Positions 47,418-59,466 of a DNA stretch of 64,000 nt are shown in pieces. The notes beneath the pieces are model-generated. The model ran no database searches. It was given only the letters and a program-made list of their open reading frames with translations, and had not been told where the DNA came from. Both the position numbers and the translations under genes were made by a program. Source of the stretch: Channa striata (taxonomy: Eukaryota > Chordata > Actinopteri > Anabantiformes > Channidae); the NCBI GenBank assembly GCA_033026295.1, contig CM065173.1, forward strand, positions 10,292,517 through 10,356,516, given 5' to 3'. How positions within the stretch are numbered: the first letter of the stretch is position 1; each line of letters begins with the position of its first letter.

Positions 47418-47844
47418 GTTATTCTTTAATTTACGTATTGTTGCTTTATTTCCTGAGTTTGAAATAAAAAACAACTAAATTTTTGATGAAGTTTTATAAC
47501 AAGCACAGCATTAAGTATTTGCTTCTTCCTGTTACTGAAGAGATAAAAGATGCTAAAGCTAATGTACAGGGTCTAAAGCCTTATTTAGGGTCTGAAGCTA
47601 TGCAGAGTCTACACCACAGGCTACTTCAGGGGCCCAGGCCATTGTGAGAATGTAAACTTGTGTGCTTGTCCACTGGGGATTCATTTTTTCTGTATATTAT
47701 AGGCAATAGTATGTAGCAATGAATGGACCATGTTGGAGTTGATGGATGTTGAACAACAGTTACTTTTACTGAAATTACTGCAATGCAGAAAAGAGCTGAT
47801 GTCAGAGGATATGAACTCTCCCTGGTGGTACAGGCAGATTTTTG
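47418..47844. other. Non-coding, nothing recognised
   Basis: AT-rich spacer between the foldback element and a SINE relic. Confidence 0.5.
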
Positions 47845-48060
47845 GGGGTTGGCTGTAGCTCCGTCAGTAAGGCAGCAATCCATGAAGCAATCAGGGTTGG
47901 TAGTTTGATGCTCTGTGTTCTTGGACAGGACACAGAATACCTCGATCTATGTACAGGTGTCAAACAACAATGGCCCTTCAGGGATCATATTGGCACATAA
48001 AAATGATTGTGAAAATTTGTCTGTGGGGCCACTGAACCAATTTAGGCAGAAGGACGAAGT
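47845..48060 (+). mobile_element. Decayed tRNA-derived SINE
   Basis: GGGTTGGCTGTAGCTCCGTC.. and CATGAAGCAATCAGGGTTGG followed by TAGTTTGATGC form a tRNA-like head: a degraded A box near 47855-47872 and a B-box-like GTTTGAT at 47903-47909. The following TTCTTGGACAGGACACAGAA fits the SINE body. The 3' end is not defined. Confidence 0.6.
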
Positions 48061-50022
48061 GGATTAATCACAGCTCTTGCAGTCTGTGTTGCTGTGGTGT
48101 GTAATTCAACACTATGATTATGTCTTCAATATCAACAAATCTACAGCATATCGACTTGCGTTCGGAACTTGAGCTTGGTAAAAAGACCAATGTTGTACAA
48201 AATATAAAAGAAGCATAATTTAAAGAACTTACACTGTACTGTACAGTTGTTCGGAGATTGAGAGCTCGTGCTTTCAGTTCAGAGCCCTTTACACGTCTTT
48301 CTAGGAATATGACACGTACATTTCTAATAAAACTTCCCCCTAATATCTGCCCTTTCCCCATATGGTACCTCTTTTACAAACCTTTATTAGGCTGGTAAAG
48401 GATGGTTTTCTTTAAGCCAAAAAGGTCTAACGGGATCAAGGCAATGAGGTGAACCACAGATATCTTGGAAACGATTTGGAAGGGAGTTTTTACGTCTAAA
48501 TGCAAACCAGAGCAAAATTCAGTACACAGGGTTTTTTTTTTTCAAGTCAAACAATATTTTCTCGCATATTCTTTAAATAAAATGCTGTTTTTTACGTTAA
48601 TGGTAATGGTTTATGGTTTGTGAAACTCTTATGGTGAACTTTCATGGACATGATTGATTGAGAAAGATGAACTCACCTACAGTTTTTCAAAGATTCACTT
48701 GTGTACATGCCAAAATAAAATTCAGTAATTGCTGTATTTCAAAATTAGCATCCTGCATGACTTACTGCCCTACATTTACCACATGATTCCTACAAAAAAA
48801 CTGAACTACTGTCATTTACAAATAATTTGAATATTGTACCTCACAGATTGACAACCAATGGCTGATGTATGTAATTGGTCAGGGGGGAGCAGCGATAAGA
48901 GCTTGAATTCATCCAAGTGAAGAATTCAACACCCAAAATAGAAAGAGCTCAGGTTGTGATTAAGAAGCAGCAGGGTGAAACTGCCCCCCTTATATCTGCT
49001 GTGTGATAATGTCCACCCATCAGCCAGTTGCAGTGACAAAACTCACAAAATGGAAAGTTTACGTCCTGGAGGCCATCTAACCGTGACATATTTGTGTGGC
49101 AGCACCAACTGCAGCACTTTCTCTAAATTGTCTGGCAGTTATTGTGTGGATATTTAGCATCATTAGGACCTCTGTGCGCCTCTGTCTTGGCTGTGACCAA
49201 ACACTTTGTTTCATTTACTGTGCAATTTTCAACAAAATGATAAAGATTTTGTCACCCGTTCCCAATGTGATGCTCAGTCTCTGTCACTGCCAGACCCTCT
49301 GTAAACCTTGGCACAGTGCACACGGCCATTTGCCTCATCTAATGCATGTGGACTTGCCAGCTCTGCTTTTCACCTGACAGAGGGGAGTTTCAGTTTCAGA
49401 GGGTGCCACACATATGGAGGTTCCTACTATCTACCCACACAATTTACCTCTATTTTGAGCCATGGCGAAGTGAACCATTTCTACAGTCCTATTCTGAATC
49501 CCCGTACCGCGTGTCCTTCTCTTTGGGATTCCCTTTCTGATGATTTTAACCTGTAGCCATATCATTATAATCTTTCAAATTCCTTGTTAAATATAATTAC
49601 AAGTCTAAATTTGTATTGATACTTTTACATTGGTTCATATATAAATTAATAAATAGTTTTACTGTAATGTGGAAATCTACTGTTTTTTTTTTTTTTTACA
49701 CAATGAATTCATTGGTGCAGTAATGAATTACGTAAGTTATTAATATTAAGCTTTTGTTTTTGTTCTTGATCTTCAGTTGTTTGGCAAGTTTAACTATTTT
49801 ATTGTAATACTGTGCCCCCCAAAAAAATAGAAAATGTCCTCACTGGGATTGTTAAAAATAGGTCAAATGAGTGCTTACACATACTCACAGTATTGTTTTA
49901 TGAACAGAATGTGTGCTGTCATATGTGTGCTAATGTAGCTAAGCATTTAGTTTACAACATGTTTGGCCAAATGTGTTTTCTCTTTTTACTGTGTTCAGAA
50001 ACTGCAGAACATACTGCAACAA
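48061..50022. other. Non-coding, no gene recognised
   Basis: T runs at 48532-48542 and 49683-49697. Short overlapping frames at 49096-49556 have no domain or splice pattern. Confidence 0.4.
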
Positions 50023-50364
50023 CACTACCAGTCAAAAGCTTGGACACACCTCGTCTCTCTAATGGTTTTCCTTTATTTTCTCATTAAGGCAAGAAATTCC
50101 ACAAATGAACCCTGACAGGTCACACCTGTGGAGTGAAAACCATTTCAGGTGACTCCCTCATGAAGCTCATCAGGAGAATGTCAAGAGTGTGCAAAGCAGA
50201 AAGCGAAACCTGTTTTGCGTTAATTCACACTTTTTTTCACTACAGAAATTCATATATTTTCATTCATAGTTTTGATGCCTTCAGTGATAATCTACAATGT
50301 AAACAGTCATAAAAATAAAGGAAAATAATTTAGGGAAATGTTTCTACACTTTTGACTGGTAGTT
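50023..50364. mobile_element. Tc1-type MITE with both terminal inverted repeats
   Basis: The left end CACTACCAGTCAAAAGCTTG.. (from 50023) and the right end, CTACACTTTTGACTGGTAG (to 50364), are inverted copies. They match the well-known termini of a fish Tc1-like family. A TA follows on the right (50365-50366); the left flank reads AA, so one base of the TA duplication seems mutated. The interior keeps subterminal pieces (GGTCACACCTGTGGAGTGAA, CCATTTCAGGTGACTCCCTC, GAATGTCAAGAGTGTGCAAA, then TTCATAGTTTTGATGCCTTC). All transposase sequence is gone, so it could have moved only with enzyme from an intact copy. Confidence 0.88.
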
Positions 50365-50370
50365 TAAATA

Positions 50371-51949
50371 AAATATCAAATATGGACACATTTTAGCATT
50401 AATAGACAGACTTGTGCCAGCAAGTAGCGGAATAATAATCAGTCAGTGACATGATATAAACAGCAGTGCAACGGGATTATAAAAACACAGAAGACTTTTT
50501 TTTGCATTAAAGAGTTAACTGTCTCTCCTTTTATTGGACAAAAGAGAGAAACTTAATTTAGAGCTCCTCAACATGCCCAGTTCCTCTAGAATGCATTACC
50601 AGACTGAAAGGGTGGGGAAGAACCAGTCAGTCAAGTCTCCGGCACCTGTCCAGCATCGGCTTAATTGAGATGGGTTTCAATGAGGAAGCATTAGGTTGTC
50701 CTGACATCCTTTGCTTGGCAGTAATTCCGTGTTGTTTGCCAGGCGAGTAGCAAGCTACTCGTGTAATTGTGACCGTAGTCATTCTCCTCCACCACTGTAA
50801 CAGTACACTCACCCAGGATGCATTATTACATTAAAGCTATTGGTCTTGTCTGTGCAAATCAATCTAGTTTAGAAATGTAATCTGTGTGTCTGGTGGTCTG
50901 GGACCAGGGGGGGACCTGCAGCAGATTTAACTGCATTAGTTATGTGTGCCTATTAAAGTTTAATGGTCATGGAAGCTATTATATGGTCCTGTGCATCTTT
51001 TAGTTAGCATTTATTGTGTACATGTGTCACCCTACGATGCCCTGTAGCCGAATGTTCTAAAGAAACACATTAAGGGGACATTAAAGAGTCGGTGTTTGCC
51101 AGGTGTCTTTTGTTCATTTTTCTGACTGTCATGATACACGCAACACAAGAACTGGCTCTTTTTGCAAGAAAACATTTTATTTTCTGTAATTAGATGGAGC
51201 AAACCAGTGCCTTATCTCATGTAAGGTGCTAAGACTCTGAACAAAGCTTTATTGTTACTTCACAGCCATAATTACTGCAATTTATAGACTTAAAATGGAA
51301 CCACATTTGCATTTTTTTGACATGTCCTGCTCTTACTAGAGTATCAAAGCCAGACTAACATAAAGTACAATTTCACCAATACCAGTATGCTTTTTCTTTC
51401 TCCCTCTGAAGTCAACCCAAACTTCTCTCCAAACCCACATTATTTCTGAACAAAATCATAACAGAGTGTGAAATTACCCTGAGGCCCATACTGTCTGTGT
51501 TCTGGGACTGAGCAGGCATTTGAGGGCACTGGTGCATTCTGAATGGCTGCATGCTGGGCCTCTGCCATCTCTGAGGATTACATGAATTAGAATAAGGTTT
51601 GCTGAAGATATCCTGCACAATGAAGAAAATTCATACAATAAATGTTTTTACTCAGTGGGTGCATTTCATTCCAATGCGGATGAGAGAGTTGCCCAACTGT
51701 CAAAAGGAAGACAAATGAGACATTTATCACTATATAACATCAATAACCTTACGCTTAAAAGAACTTATGACTGTACTGTACAGTATTTATTAGCATGGCT
51801 TGAGTTTAGAATAAAACATGGTACCCATACACTAACTATACCCAAACCTAGAAACAGGGCTCAGATTCTCACACAAATGCTAAATGCATCACTTTCATTG
51901 GAATCTCAATCAACTGCAGTATTAATGCATTTGTATCAATAGTCTTGAA
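50371..51949. other. Non-coding, no gene recognised
   Basis: Contains a G7 run near 50907 and short frames only. The frame 51655-51942 (95 codons) is not recognised. Confidence 0.4.
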
Positions 51950-52190
51950 TCAAAACTTTATTTACATAGTGCCAAATTACAACAGAGTAATCTGGATGCA
52001 CACAATAAACTTAAGACTATACAGATATGTAAAAAAAAAAACTCAACAAATTTCCCTTGAGCAAACCCTAGACAAAAGCGAAAAAGGAAAAACCTCCTTA
52101 ACCAGAAGAAACCTCCAGCAGAACCAGGCTCAGGGTGGGCAGCCATCTGTCCTGACCGATTGTGGTGAGTGGAAAGTGAAGAGAGGAGGT
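51950..52190 (+). repeat. Common acanthomorph interspersed repeat, class uncertain
   Basis: ATCAAAACTTTATTTACATAGTGCCAAATTAC, in two parts, then CCCTTGAGCAAACCCTAGAC, AAAAACCTCCTTAACCAGAA, GAAACCTCCAGCAGAACCAG and GCAGCCATCTGTCCTGACCG follow a repeat I remember from many percomorph genomes (..TTATTTATATAGCGCC..GAAACCTCCAGCAGAACCAGGCTC..). It covers most of a recognised copy. Whether it is a SINE or a LINE end I cannot say. Confidence 0.7.
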
Positions 52191-52421
52191 GCAGTATATT
52201 AAGCCAAACGTCAGACTAGAGAGGTGGCCTGTGTGTTTGGGTCAGCAACATGCAGGACTTTTCCTTAGGAGATGAAAGGTCAGGTTAGGTGAGTTAGATG
52301 TTTCCTCAACTGTAACCCAACATTTATGATTGATGTTATTATGACAGGTTCAACTTGCAGCTGAGATGTCAACCCACTGTCTTTTCCATGGTGTCAAATA
52401 TTGTACTTTTAGTGTCTGCAT

Positions 52422-52668
52422 GGGGGCAACTGTGGTGCAGTAGGTAGAGCGGTCGTCCACCAATCCTACAGTATTTGGTTTGATCCCCAGCTCCTCCGGT
52501 CACACCAAGAAACAAAAACATTTCTCCCTATCTGGCACATTTCACAAAACTGGAACATTTCTTCTCTTGGCACTGTGCTTTATATTTCCTCCCTGAATTT
52601 TCTTGTTTGCTTGCTTTGGATAAAAGTGTCAGCTACTGTATATGTCTAAATGTAAGTGCACTAAACTG
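52422..52668 (+). mobile_element. tRNA-derived SINE, nearly complete
   Basis: The head GGGGGCAACTGTGGTGCAGT.. carries an A box, TGGTGCAGTAGG (52433-52444), that fits TRGYNNARNNGG exactly. A B box, GGTTTGATCCC, lies at 52477-52487, about 33 bases on, and CCAGCTCCTCC follows. The tail TTGGATAAAAGTGTCAGCTA.. then ATGTCTAAATGTAAGTG matches the end of fish SINEs (..GGATAAAAGCGTCTGCTAAATG..). The A and B boxes form an internal RNA polymerase III promoter in the family. This copy keeps both boxes well. Confidence 0.82.
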
Positions 52669-52919
52669 GTTTCCCAATTACAATGTAATTGCTGACTGGA
52701 GTATGATCAGAAGCAGCAGGGGTTTCTGAATAATAAAAATGGCTGCAGCAGATGGTGGCCACATACACGACTGTCACACCGAAGATCAGGGTTCACACTC
52801 ACAGTCCTGTCTGGCTGGTAGGTTTAGGCAACAAAACCTTTTGTTAATGTCGGTGAAAGATAAGCAACGTCTCAGATTTTAGTCAAATTTAATTAAAGAT
52901 TGCTGATACTGAACAGATA

Positions 52920-53165
52920 CCCTCCCAACTAGAAGGTTGCATGTTCGCATCCGCAATAAACTGTGGCCTTCCTCTGTGAAGTTTGCATGTCCCCTCTGTG
53001 CTGGCGTAGGTTTCCTTTGGGTTCTCCAGTTTCCAGTGTTAGTGTAAATGGTTGTCGGTGTTGGGTACCTGTCCTGGCTGTAGCCTTTGTCTCACCCTGT
53101 GACAGCTGATGTAGGCTCCAGCTACTTTACACAGGACAAGAGGTTACAGATAATGGATGATACTG
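52920..53165 (+). mobile_element. L2-like LINE 3' tail, longest copy
   Basis: AGAAGGTTGCATGTTCGCAT, GTGAAGTTTGCATGTCCCCT, GGCGTAGGTTTCCTTTGGGT, GGTACCTGTCCTGGCTGTAG, TGTAGGCTCCAGCTAC and AGAGGTTACAGATAATGGAT follow the tail family also seen at 15628 and 32400, and extend further 5'. Its upstream part looks SINE/LINE-core-like (GGTTGCATGTTCGCATCC). Confidence 0.75.
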
Positions 53166-53559
53166 AACATATCGTTTTATTTTCATTAGAAGAACTAATG
53201 TTCATAGATTGGCATTCATGGCACTTGGTTGAGGTTAGGGAAAGACTGTAGTCAGACGTAATAGAGAAAGCCACGATGGCAACTGCAAGATAAGCAAATG
53301 ACAGTGTTGCTAAAATAAAGGCTTAACTCTAAAAAGGGAATATCACACATGGATGCACTGTATATGTAGTAACTAACGAACAGTCCGTTCTCTGAATCTT
53401 ACGAAAATGAGCCTGTGCAGTGTGAAGGAAATGTTCCAAAGTACGTCTCCGTCTGTATATTGAATTAACATTCTGCTGACATTTTCCATTTAGACAAGAA
53501 ATCTCTGGAGGGTTAAGTGAGCTCGAGAGTTATACAAGTTTATACCTTATAATACTTTC

Positions 53560-54000
53560 TGTTTCTGTGTCTCCATGAAACGAGAGACACGTGATAAGTA
53601 CATGCTTAGCTATTTCACAAACCTGCGTGAACCCGGCTATCAAGCACGTACAAAGAGAAACCTGTCACCGTGCATCAGACCCAAAAAACAACAAGCAGAA
53701 AGAACCACAGACACAGAGCAGAAGGCTTGGAGGCTGATAAGGACTTCCACTGCTATTGTAGCCAAGCTAATTAGCCAAAAGGAAATTGGGCTCCAGTCCA
53801 TATCAGTTAGCTCCAGAGAAGCCAATCTCCTAGGGACCCCTCAAGGTGAACAGCTATGGTACTGGCTGCGTGACATCCACAGCCATGATAGCTGAGTGGG
53901 TTCAAGTGAAATTTGGAGGCAAATGAAGAAACCCTCTCTTTTCCCCTAGCCGGTGTGCCAGGAAGCCAGTTTCTCTCGGTTACAGTCATTTACAATTTCA
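53560..54000. promoter_or_regulatory. Candidate conserved non-coding block (inspection only)
   Basis: Repeat-free block with CpG-bearing start (AAACGAGAGACACGTGATAA, CTGCGTGAACCCGGCTATC) and TAGCCAAGCTAATTAGCC in its core. The plus strand is open for 106 codons (ATG at 53575), but the residues match nothing I know and no splice signals fit. Confidence 0.22.
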
Positions 54001-55689
54001 CTCTGAAGCCAAGACTCTGCAAGTATCATTAGAGAACACGCATATGGACATACAACATGTGGCTTCACCTACTCCGAAACAACAATACACCCTGTTTTTC
54101 CCCAACGAAGGCAATTCATTTTTATTCAGAAGCACTTATTTTATTCAAAAGATGTTACACAACAAACCAGCAAACAAGCTGAGACCACGTAAAGGAAGAA
54201 ACACTCAGCGGGGGCTCAGCGCTGATGGGCAGTCTGTTCTTTATTCCTGCTAGTTTAATATATTTCATTTGTTTAGTTTATTTGCATGTACATGAAACTG
54301 AAATAATGAAAGAAATGCTAATTTTGCAAGTGAGACAAAAGACCCAAGGGGCTTTTAGAAACACTTCACAACAAAAGGAAATGTGTGTATTATGCTCATA
54401 AACTGTGACACGAGTGTATTGGACATCAGTAAGTGAATGGTAAGGCTCTAGGAGCTTCACAGCACTGAGGAAGGGGATTTTTCCCCCCACAAAACAAGGG
54501 CTGCAACGTAAAAAAAAAAAAAAGAAGTCAACTCTGGACAACAAAGTGAATATATGCAGCTTGATCCACAAGGCTTACAACCCCATGCAGACATAGTGTA
54601 GTCATTTTGTTGCATAGGTGAGTAGATGTTGTATTTTTTTTTTTTTTTTTTTAAAGGAGAGAAAACATGGCAGCGCTTTGTTGCTGGGTGCTCCTCCATA
54701 AGGTCCTCAACCTGCTTGGAGAGCACTTTCCCTTCTAGCTATTCAGTTAAATTTGGACTGTGGCAGATGCATCGTGGAACAGCTGTAACTCACTGCTTCT
54801 TGGCACACAAGTCCTCAAGAAGTGCTTGTTAAACGAAATCATTTAAAGGAGAGAGACCCGATTAAAATGCACAATAAGGATCGGTCCTTGTTTTCTAAAC
54901 CCCAGCAAACGGCTGAATGTAAATGCTGTTTCCTCACTGGAAAATTCAATATGTTGGAAGCCACACAGGGCAGTGATGTATTCATGAACTGTGGAGCATA
55001 TATCATTCCGGAATCAAAGTGTTGACATTATAATATGTGTCAGAATTCCTCTAATTCTAGGTTTTGTAAGGGTAAAGACATATTCAGGCACAGGTTACAG
55101 AGTGTGTGGGGAAAATAATAAGGTGTTAACCTCGGGAAATGAATTGAAACTGAGAGTAGAAGGATGGCGATCCACTGCAAACACAGACAAAGTAATTGGA
55201 TTGTGACAAGTGAGCTGTGGTAATTCCAGGAATTTCATAGCTCCTTTCTATTCCTTGTGTTATTTCCCAGCAGCACCGTCTAATAGACAGGACATGATTA
55301 CTGGTCATGGATGACCAATTCATGCTTTAATGCACTTGCAGACATCCCCAAACAAATGGAACAAATGGATTGGTGCTATAGTTTATGATTCATTTGCAGT
55401 GCCTCTTCAGGTGTAATTCCTGTGAATGAGAAGTATTACTTGGAATATTACTTGTTAGGCTGCGGAGTGCTCTGTGTTTATCACTCTATATTAAAAGATG
55501 CTTTTTCCACTGTTCCCCTATGTTATTTTAGTGTTTATTTGTACCACATTTACACTGATTGAGTTCAGTGTCTTCTGGTCAACATCTAAATACACCACAG
55601 GCTGTGTGTGTGCAAAATGTGTGCTACCAACACCTAACAGTGGCGGGGTTATTGCTCTTCCAATTAGAAGCACCAATAAGCGTGCTGAC
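54001..55689. other. Non-coding, no gene recognised
   Basis: Contains an A14 run at 54510-54523 and a T19 run at 54634-54652, about 110 bases apart and in opposite orientation. Nothing coding. Confidence 0.4.
54634..54652. repeat. Poly(T) run, 19 bases
   Basis: The longest homopolymer in the window, after TAGATGTTGTA. Confidence 0.95.
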
Positions 55690-56373
55690 AGTTAGCCTCC
55701 CAAACTAAATCGATGTGTATGTTCTTGTTAAGCATGCCATAACTTTCCATAAGCGTCCAGCAGCATGCACAGCAAACATATGTGAAGGTGGAGTTGTGTT
55801 CAAAAAAGCCCCATCTCTAGTCTCCTCCAGGAGATGGAGCCAGTTTGCCAACTTTCTCTGGTTCCCTGTGTTTCATTTGACATTGGCATGCTCTCAAATG
55901 CATCTCACAGGGATCATATACTTCTATTCAATTTCTACTGCATAATCCTTAAGCTGCAATTAAGGTGTAATAGTGAGCAAGCATTCATAATTGAAAATCA
56001 CCACACAGTAAAAGTCTTTGTCGGAGACCTGCTGCCTCCATCTTCCACTGCACATGAGATCAGAACCTCTCACAACCCTGCATCCAAGTGTGTAGTGTTT
56101 TCTATTTCACAGACTAATTTGACAAATACTAGGAGACAAGTCCCCCCTCACACCTTACCAGTATTAGGAGACGTATGTGCTAAGGTGTTGGACTGCTTTG
56201 GATCATTGGCCATGTTGGTAGTGTGGTTCTCAGGATGGCAATGTTCGTCTGCCGTGTGCTCAGCCTCCCACCGCGAACCAGACTGGAACAAACCTTTACC
56301 ATGGGTTGCTATGATGTTTTGTACACACATTCATTGCATTAAGAGGCTGAATCCTACTTTGCTGATCTTTTGA
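55690..56373. other. Unique block with the longest open frame (179 codons), function unknown
   Basis: The first half (to about 56090) looks like constrained non-coding sequence (CTTAAGCTGCAATTAAGG, ATTCATAATTGAAAATCACC). An ATG frame opens at 55834 and runs to a stop at 56373. The product would be cysteine- and histidine-rich (CFGSLAMLVVWFSGWQCSSA near the end) with no signal peptide at its start and no domain I recognise. With stops about every 18 codons in AT-rich DNA, one frame of this size in 64 kb is not surprising. There is no splice or poly(A) context. Confidence 0.2.
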
Positions 56374-56856
56374 GATTTCCAGTAGTGGGACCCATGAGGT
56401 AAACATCTTAAAATTTCAACAGCTGTGCATTGAAACTGAGTTTACACAATCATGTCCCCCACAGGATGAACCTCTGTACCTGCAAAACAAATGACTTTTC
56501 TACTGAATATGTGAGTTTATTTTGGTCCTAATTAGAATCTATGACATGCTAACTCGCCAAACATAGCAACATGAGTAAAATATGTAAATATTATGCCTAC
56601 TTAATTTTCCCTGTTGGTTCCTGGGAGCACATTTATCAAACTGACAAAATTGTGCGTGTCTGTGCAGTGTTACCTTCTGCTGCTGTGGCTGTAGGCTCTT
56701 AAACTATATGCTCAGTTATGTTTTCAGTCAATGTTGTTTTCCAACATGCAAATCTAAGGCACAATTAAAAATGTACAAATTAAATTTTTTTAGATATTAC
56801 GTGTAAGGATACTGAAATGATTAGAACGAAAACTTCCACCCAGCTTGTGAAAACCT

Positions 56857-57186
56857 TCAAGTGCTCAGAAAATCATATTGATCTCCACGATCTTCTGTCT
56901 CCTGGAAAATGTCTATATGATTTTCTCCGACAATGTCTCCGTTGTTTATGTGAATGCGTCTGATGCTGAACTCAATTTTGGGTTTGCGTGGCTGTTCTGT
57001 GTTTGTTTTCTGTTGTTGTGCCTGTGCTCCTGTGCCTTTTGATGTCTGGCAGCGTTCAATTACCTTCACACCTGTCACAAAATTAGACGACTCCTTGTTA
57101 AAGACAACATGAAGCACGGCGTTGTTTCTACTGGGCCATCCATGATCAACATCTTCCGCTGATGATTTTACCCAATTACATTTCAA
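56857..57186 (-). CDS. Candidate terminal exon or pseudogene fragment, unidentified protein
   Basis: A minus-strand frame runs about 105 codons from near 57170 to a TGA at 56857-56859. Its residues look like real protein: mixed charged and hydrophobic (AVLHVVFNKESSNFVTGVKV), a Gln-rich spacer (GAQAQQQKTNTEQ), then KIEFSIRRIHINNGDIVGEN and an acidic end (ETEDRGDQYDFLST). There are no ATG codons. A possible acceptor AAATCATCAG|CGGAAG lies near 57162, with a moderate pyrimidine tract some distance upstream. About ten CpGs are kept. It may be the last exon of a gene on the minus strand, a retroposed fragment or a domesticated repeat. I do not recognise the family. Confidence 0.25.
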   Translation of the reverse strand: MKCNWVKSSAEDVDHGWPSRNNAVLHVVFNKESSNFVTGVKVIERCQTSKGTGAQAQQQKTNTEQPRKPKIEFSIRRIHINNGDIVGENHIDIFQETEDRGDQYDFLST

Positions 57187-58300
57187 TCAAGGAAAGAATG
57201 TGTGGGGCATAACTGAAAATTGTTTCTGATTAGCATAATTTGTTTTTACTGAGACTTCATCACCCTAGAGCTTAAGCAAAGTAAGCTTTCCAAAGCAACT
57301 GCATAGCCACAGACAAAGTAAAATACTTGTCAAATTACTACAGCGGATTTTTACGAAATGTATAGAAGCGCATTCAGTAGAAACCACCTGGGCATATTTA
57401 TTCTTGGTAGACTAACCCAGACTGTGGAAGATGAAGCATGCATAGTCTTTACCGTTTGGTTAAAAGGGGCCAATGGCATCTGAAAACACAAAAGGCGAAG
57501 ACTATTCCACCTCACTGCACAACATTTCATGGGAAATATACCTTGGGTTTCAGATGAGGGACTCTCCCCTCGTCTCACTCTCTTTGTCTCCTTCCCCTGC
57601 TTGTTAAAAATTTAAACAAGCCTGACAATGCCAGAAAAGCTCAGCCTACCATGAAAAGATGGGAAACACACAAGAGAGATTTGAAAGAAGAAACTCTGGG
57701 AGAAATTGAGAGAAAGAAACTCCCCTTTATAAAGTAACATGCAGACGAGCGAGAAACATACGTAGCCTATGTATAGAGAAAGAAGGAAAAAGTTTAGCCT
57801 CACCTGCTCAACTTTTCAATTAAAATGCTTCGGGAAAATCAAAGTTGTTTTAAACTACAGTCATGTGCACTCTGACTGAAAATATTTCAGGTGTCCTTGT
57901 TTATTGATCCAAAAATTCTATTTCACATTGTGATAAGCATCCAGTCCAACTGAACAAATACAATATGTACTCAGTAAAAACACCTCAGGTCACTTATTCA
58001 TCTTGTGAGCATGGAAACAAATCGAGGGTTCTGTCAGTTGTTTTGTATATAAGACAAATATAATCTCTAATATGGCCTAATGCCAAAACAAGCACATAGT
58101 AGAAAGAAAGTTCCAATGCGCACACATATAATGTGTTATTTTACAACTGCTGAATGCTTTTCACTGGATTTGGAAACTGAAGAGGCAAAAGGAGATTAAA
58201 ACAGTTTATCAAATCATTCAGCTGCAGTAATATCATCCTGTAAGCATGTTGGCCACAGCAAACTACTGCACCAGAAGGAACACTGAATCTGCTGCTTCCC

Positions 58301-58334
58301 CTGTCTGTCTGTCTGTCTGTGTGTCTGTCTGTCT
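58301..58334. repeat. (CTGT)n tetranucleotide microsatellite
   Basis: About eight CTGT units with one GTGT interruption near 58320. Confidence 0.92.
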
Positions 58335-59333
58335 AAAGTCAGAGAGTTTTTCCAGTTCACAGGGCATCGTTCTGGAGCACATTAAAACGCCCACTGAGGC
58401 CACAGTCACATTTGACTTAATGAGTTAATTTGCAGTTTATAATGTTGATCAATTTGCCTTTATGTGGATGTGACTGACTTGCAATTATGTATTTATTTTA
58501 TTAAATACACAAAATGTATGAAGCTTAATATATAACACATAATTGAAAAATTTGTGTAAATAATGGACAAAAATGTGATAGAACATGTCAGATACAAAAT
58601 TTTACATTGTGGTTTATGTGTGTTTATTGTTTGGCCTGTTAGCAGAGATAATATCAATATGAAACCAAGTAAATGCCTGTAATTTAACTGCATAAGCAAT
58701 AAAGCGACTGACTGATCCTACTTTTTAAGATACAAACATGTGACCTTGTTTCGGGTGGCTCCCTCCAGTGACCACGATCCATCAGTCAGGTGCACCTATC
58801 CTTACTGCGAGTGCATCGATTAGCATTTAGTGCCAGACACATGATGGAATGAACACTTCTACACTTGGACTTTCTACAGTATGTTGAATCTCGGCCTGTA
58901 TTGACTTCTTCTTGTAGAGGCAGTGTAATTGTTTTTAGTAGGCTCCCTAAAATCAATTATAAATCTTTGACTTTTTTGTATCTTGTGGGGTATAAATGAA
59001 TGCCACATCAATATTAGGTTAGTACCACTGCTCCCCTTTTTTTAAATATCGGATTGTGTTTTAAAGTTATAACAGGAGCCTGTTAGTTATATTTTTATCA
59101 TCATGCAATTTTTATTTGCTGTGGCTGCAGATGAGCTGCATTTTACCTTTAAAGGTGAGTCTCTCATGCCTCTAATGGAGCACAATTAGAACAGCCAAAC
59201 AAAGCAATAAGCCAAGGAGAGACAGTAATGAGGCCTGAACAGAAACATTTCTGCTGCACATCATCTGTTTTAATCTCCGTGCCTGTGGTGACTTTAGTTT
59301 TCCACTTACTTTAGCTCCAGGCTGGATACAGTT

Positions 59334-59466
59334 TCAAAGTTGACAGCTCATCAGGATGAATGACTGTTGGGGCATGAACTTGCCGTACAGGGGGTTTGGA
59401 GGTTTAAAGGGGTAGCATTTCACTTCTCTGCCCGAAGGCGAAGCGTTGCATATTGTAGCTTTAAAT
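59334..59466 (-). repeat. Dispersed-repeat fragment ending TTAAAGCTACAATATGC
   Basis: Read on the minus strand, TTAAAGCTACAATATGCAAC is followed by CTTCGCCTTCGGGCAGAGAA. It shares its 5' string with 2842-2870. A 62-codon minus-strand frame over it is a by-product. Confidence 0.35.

Noticed and set aside
52422..52500. A functional tRNA gene
   Set aside because: The A and B boxes are tRNA-like, but the cloverleaf stems do not pair and a SINE body and tail follow.
54510..54652. A short retroposon bounded by the A14 and T19 runs
   Set aside because: The runs face each other over only about 110 bases of unremarkable sequence. No target duplication or element body is recognisable.
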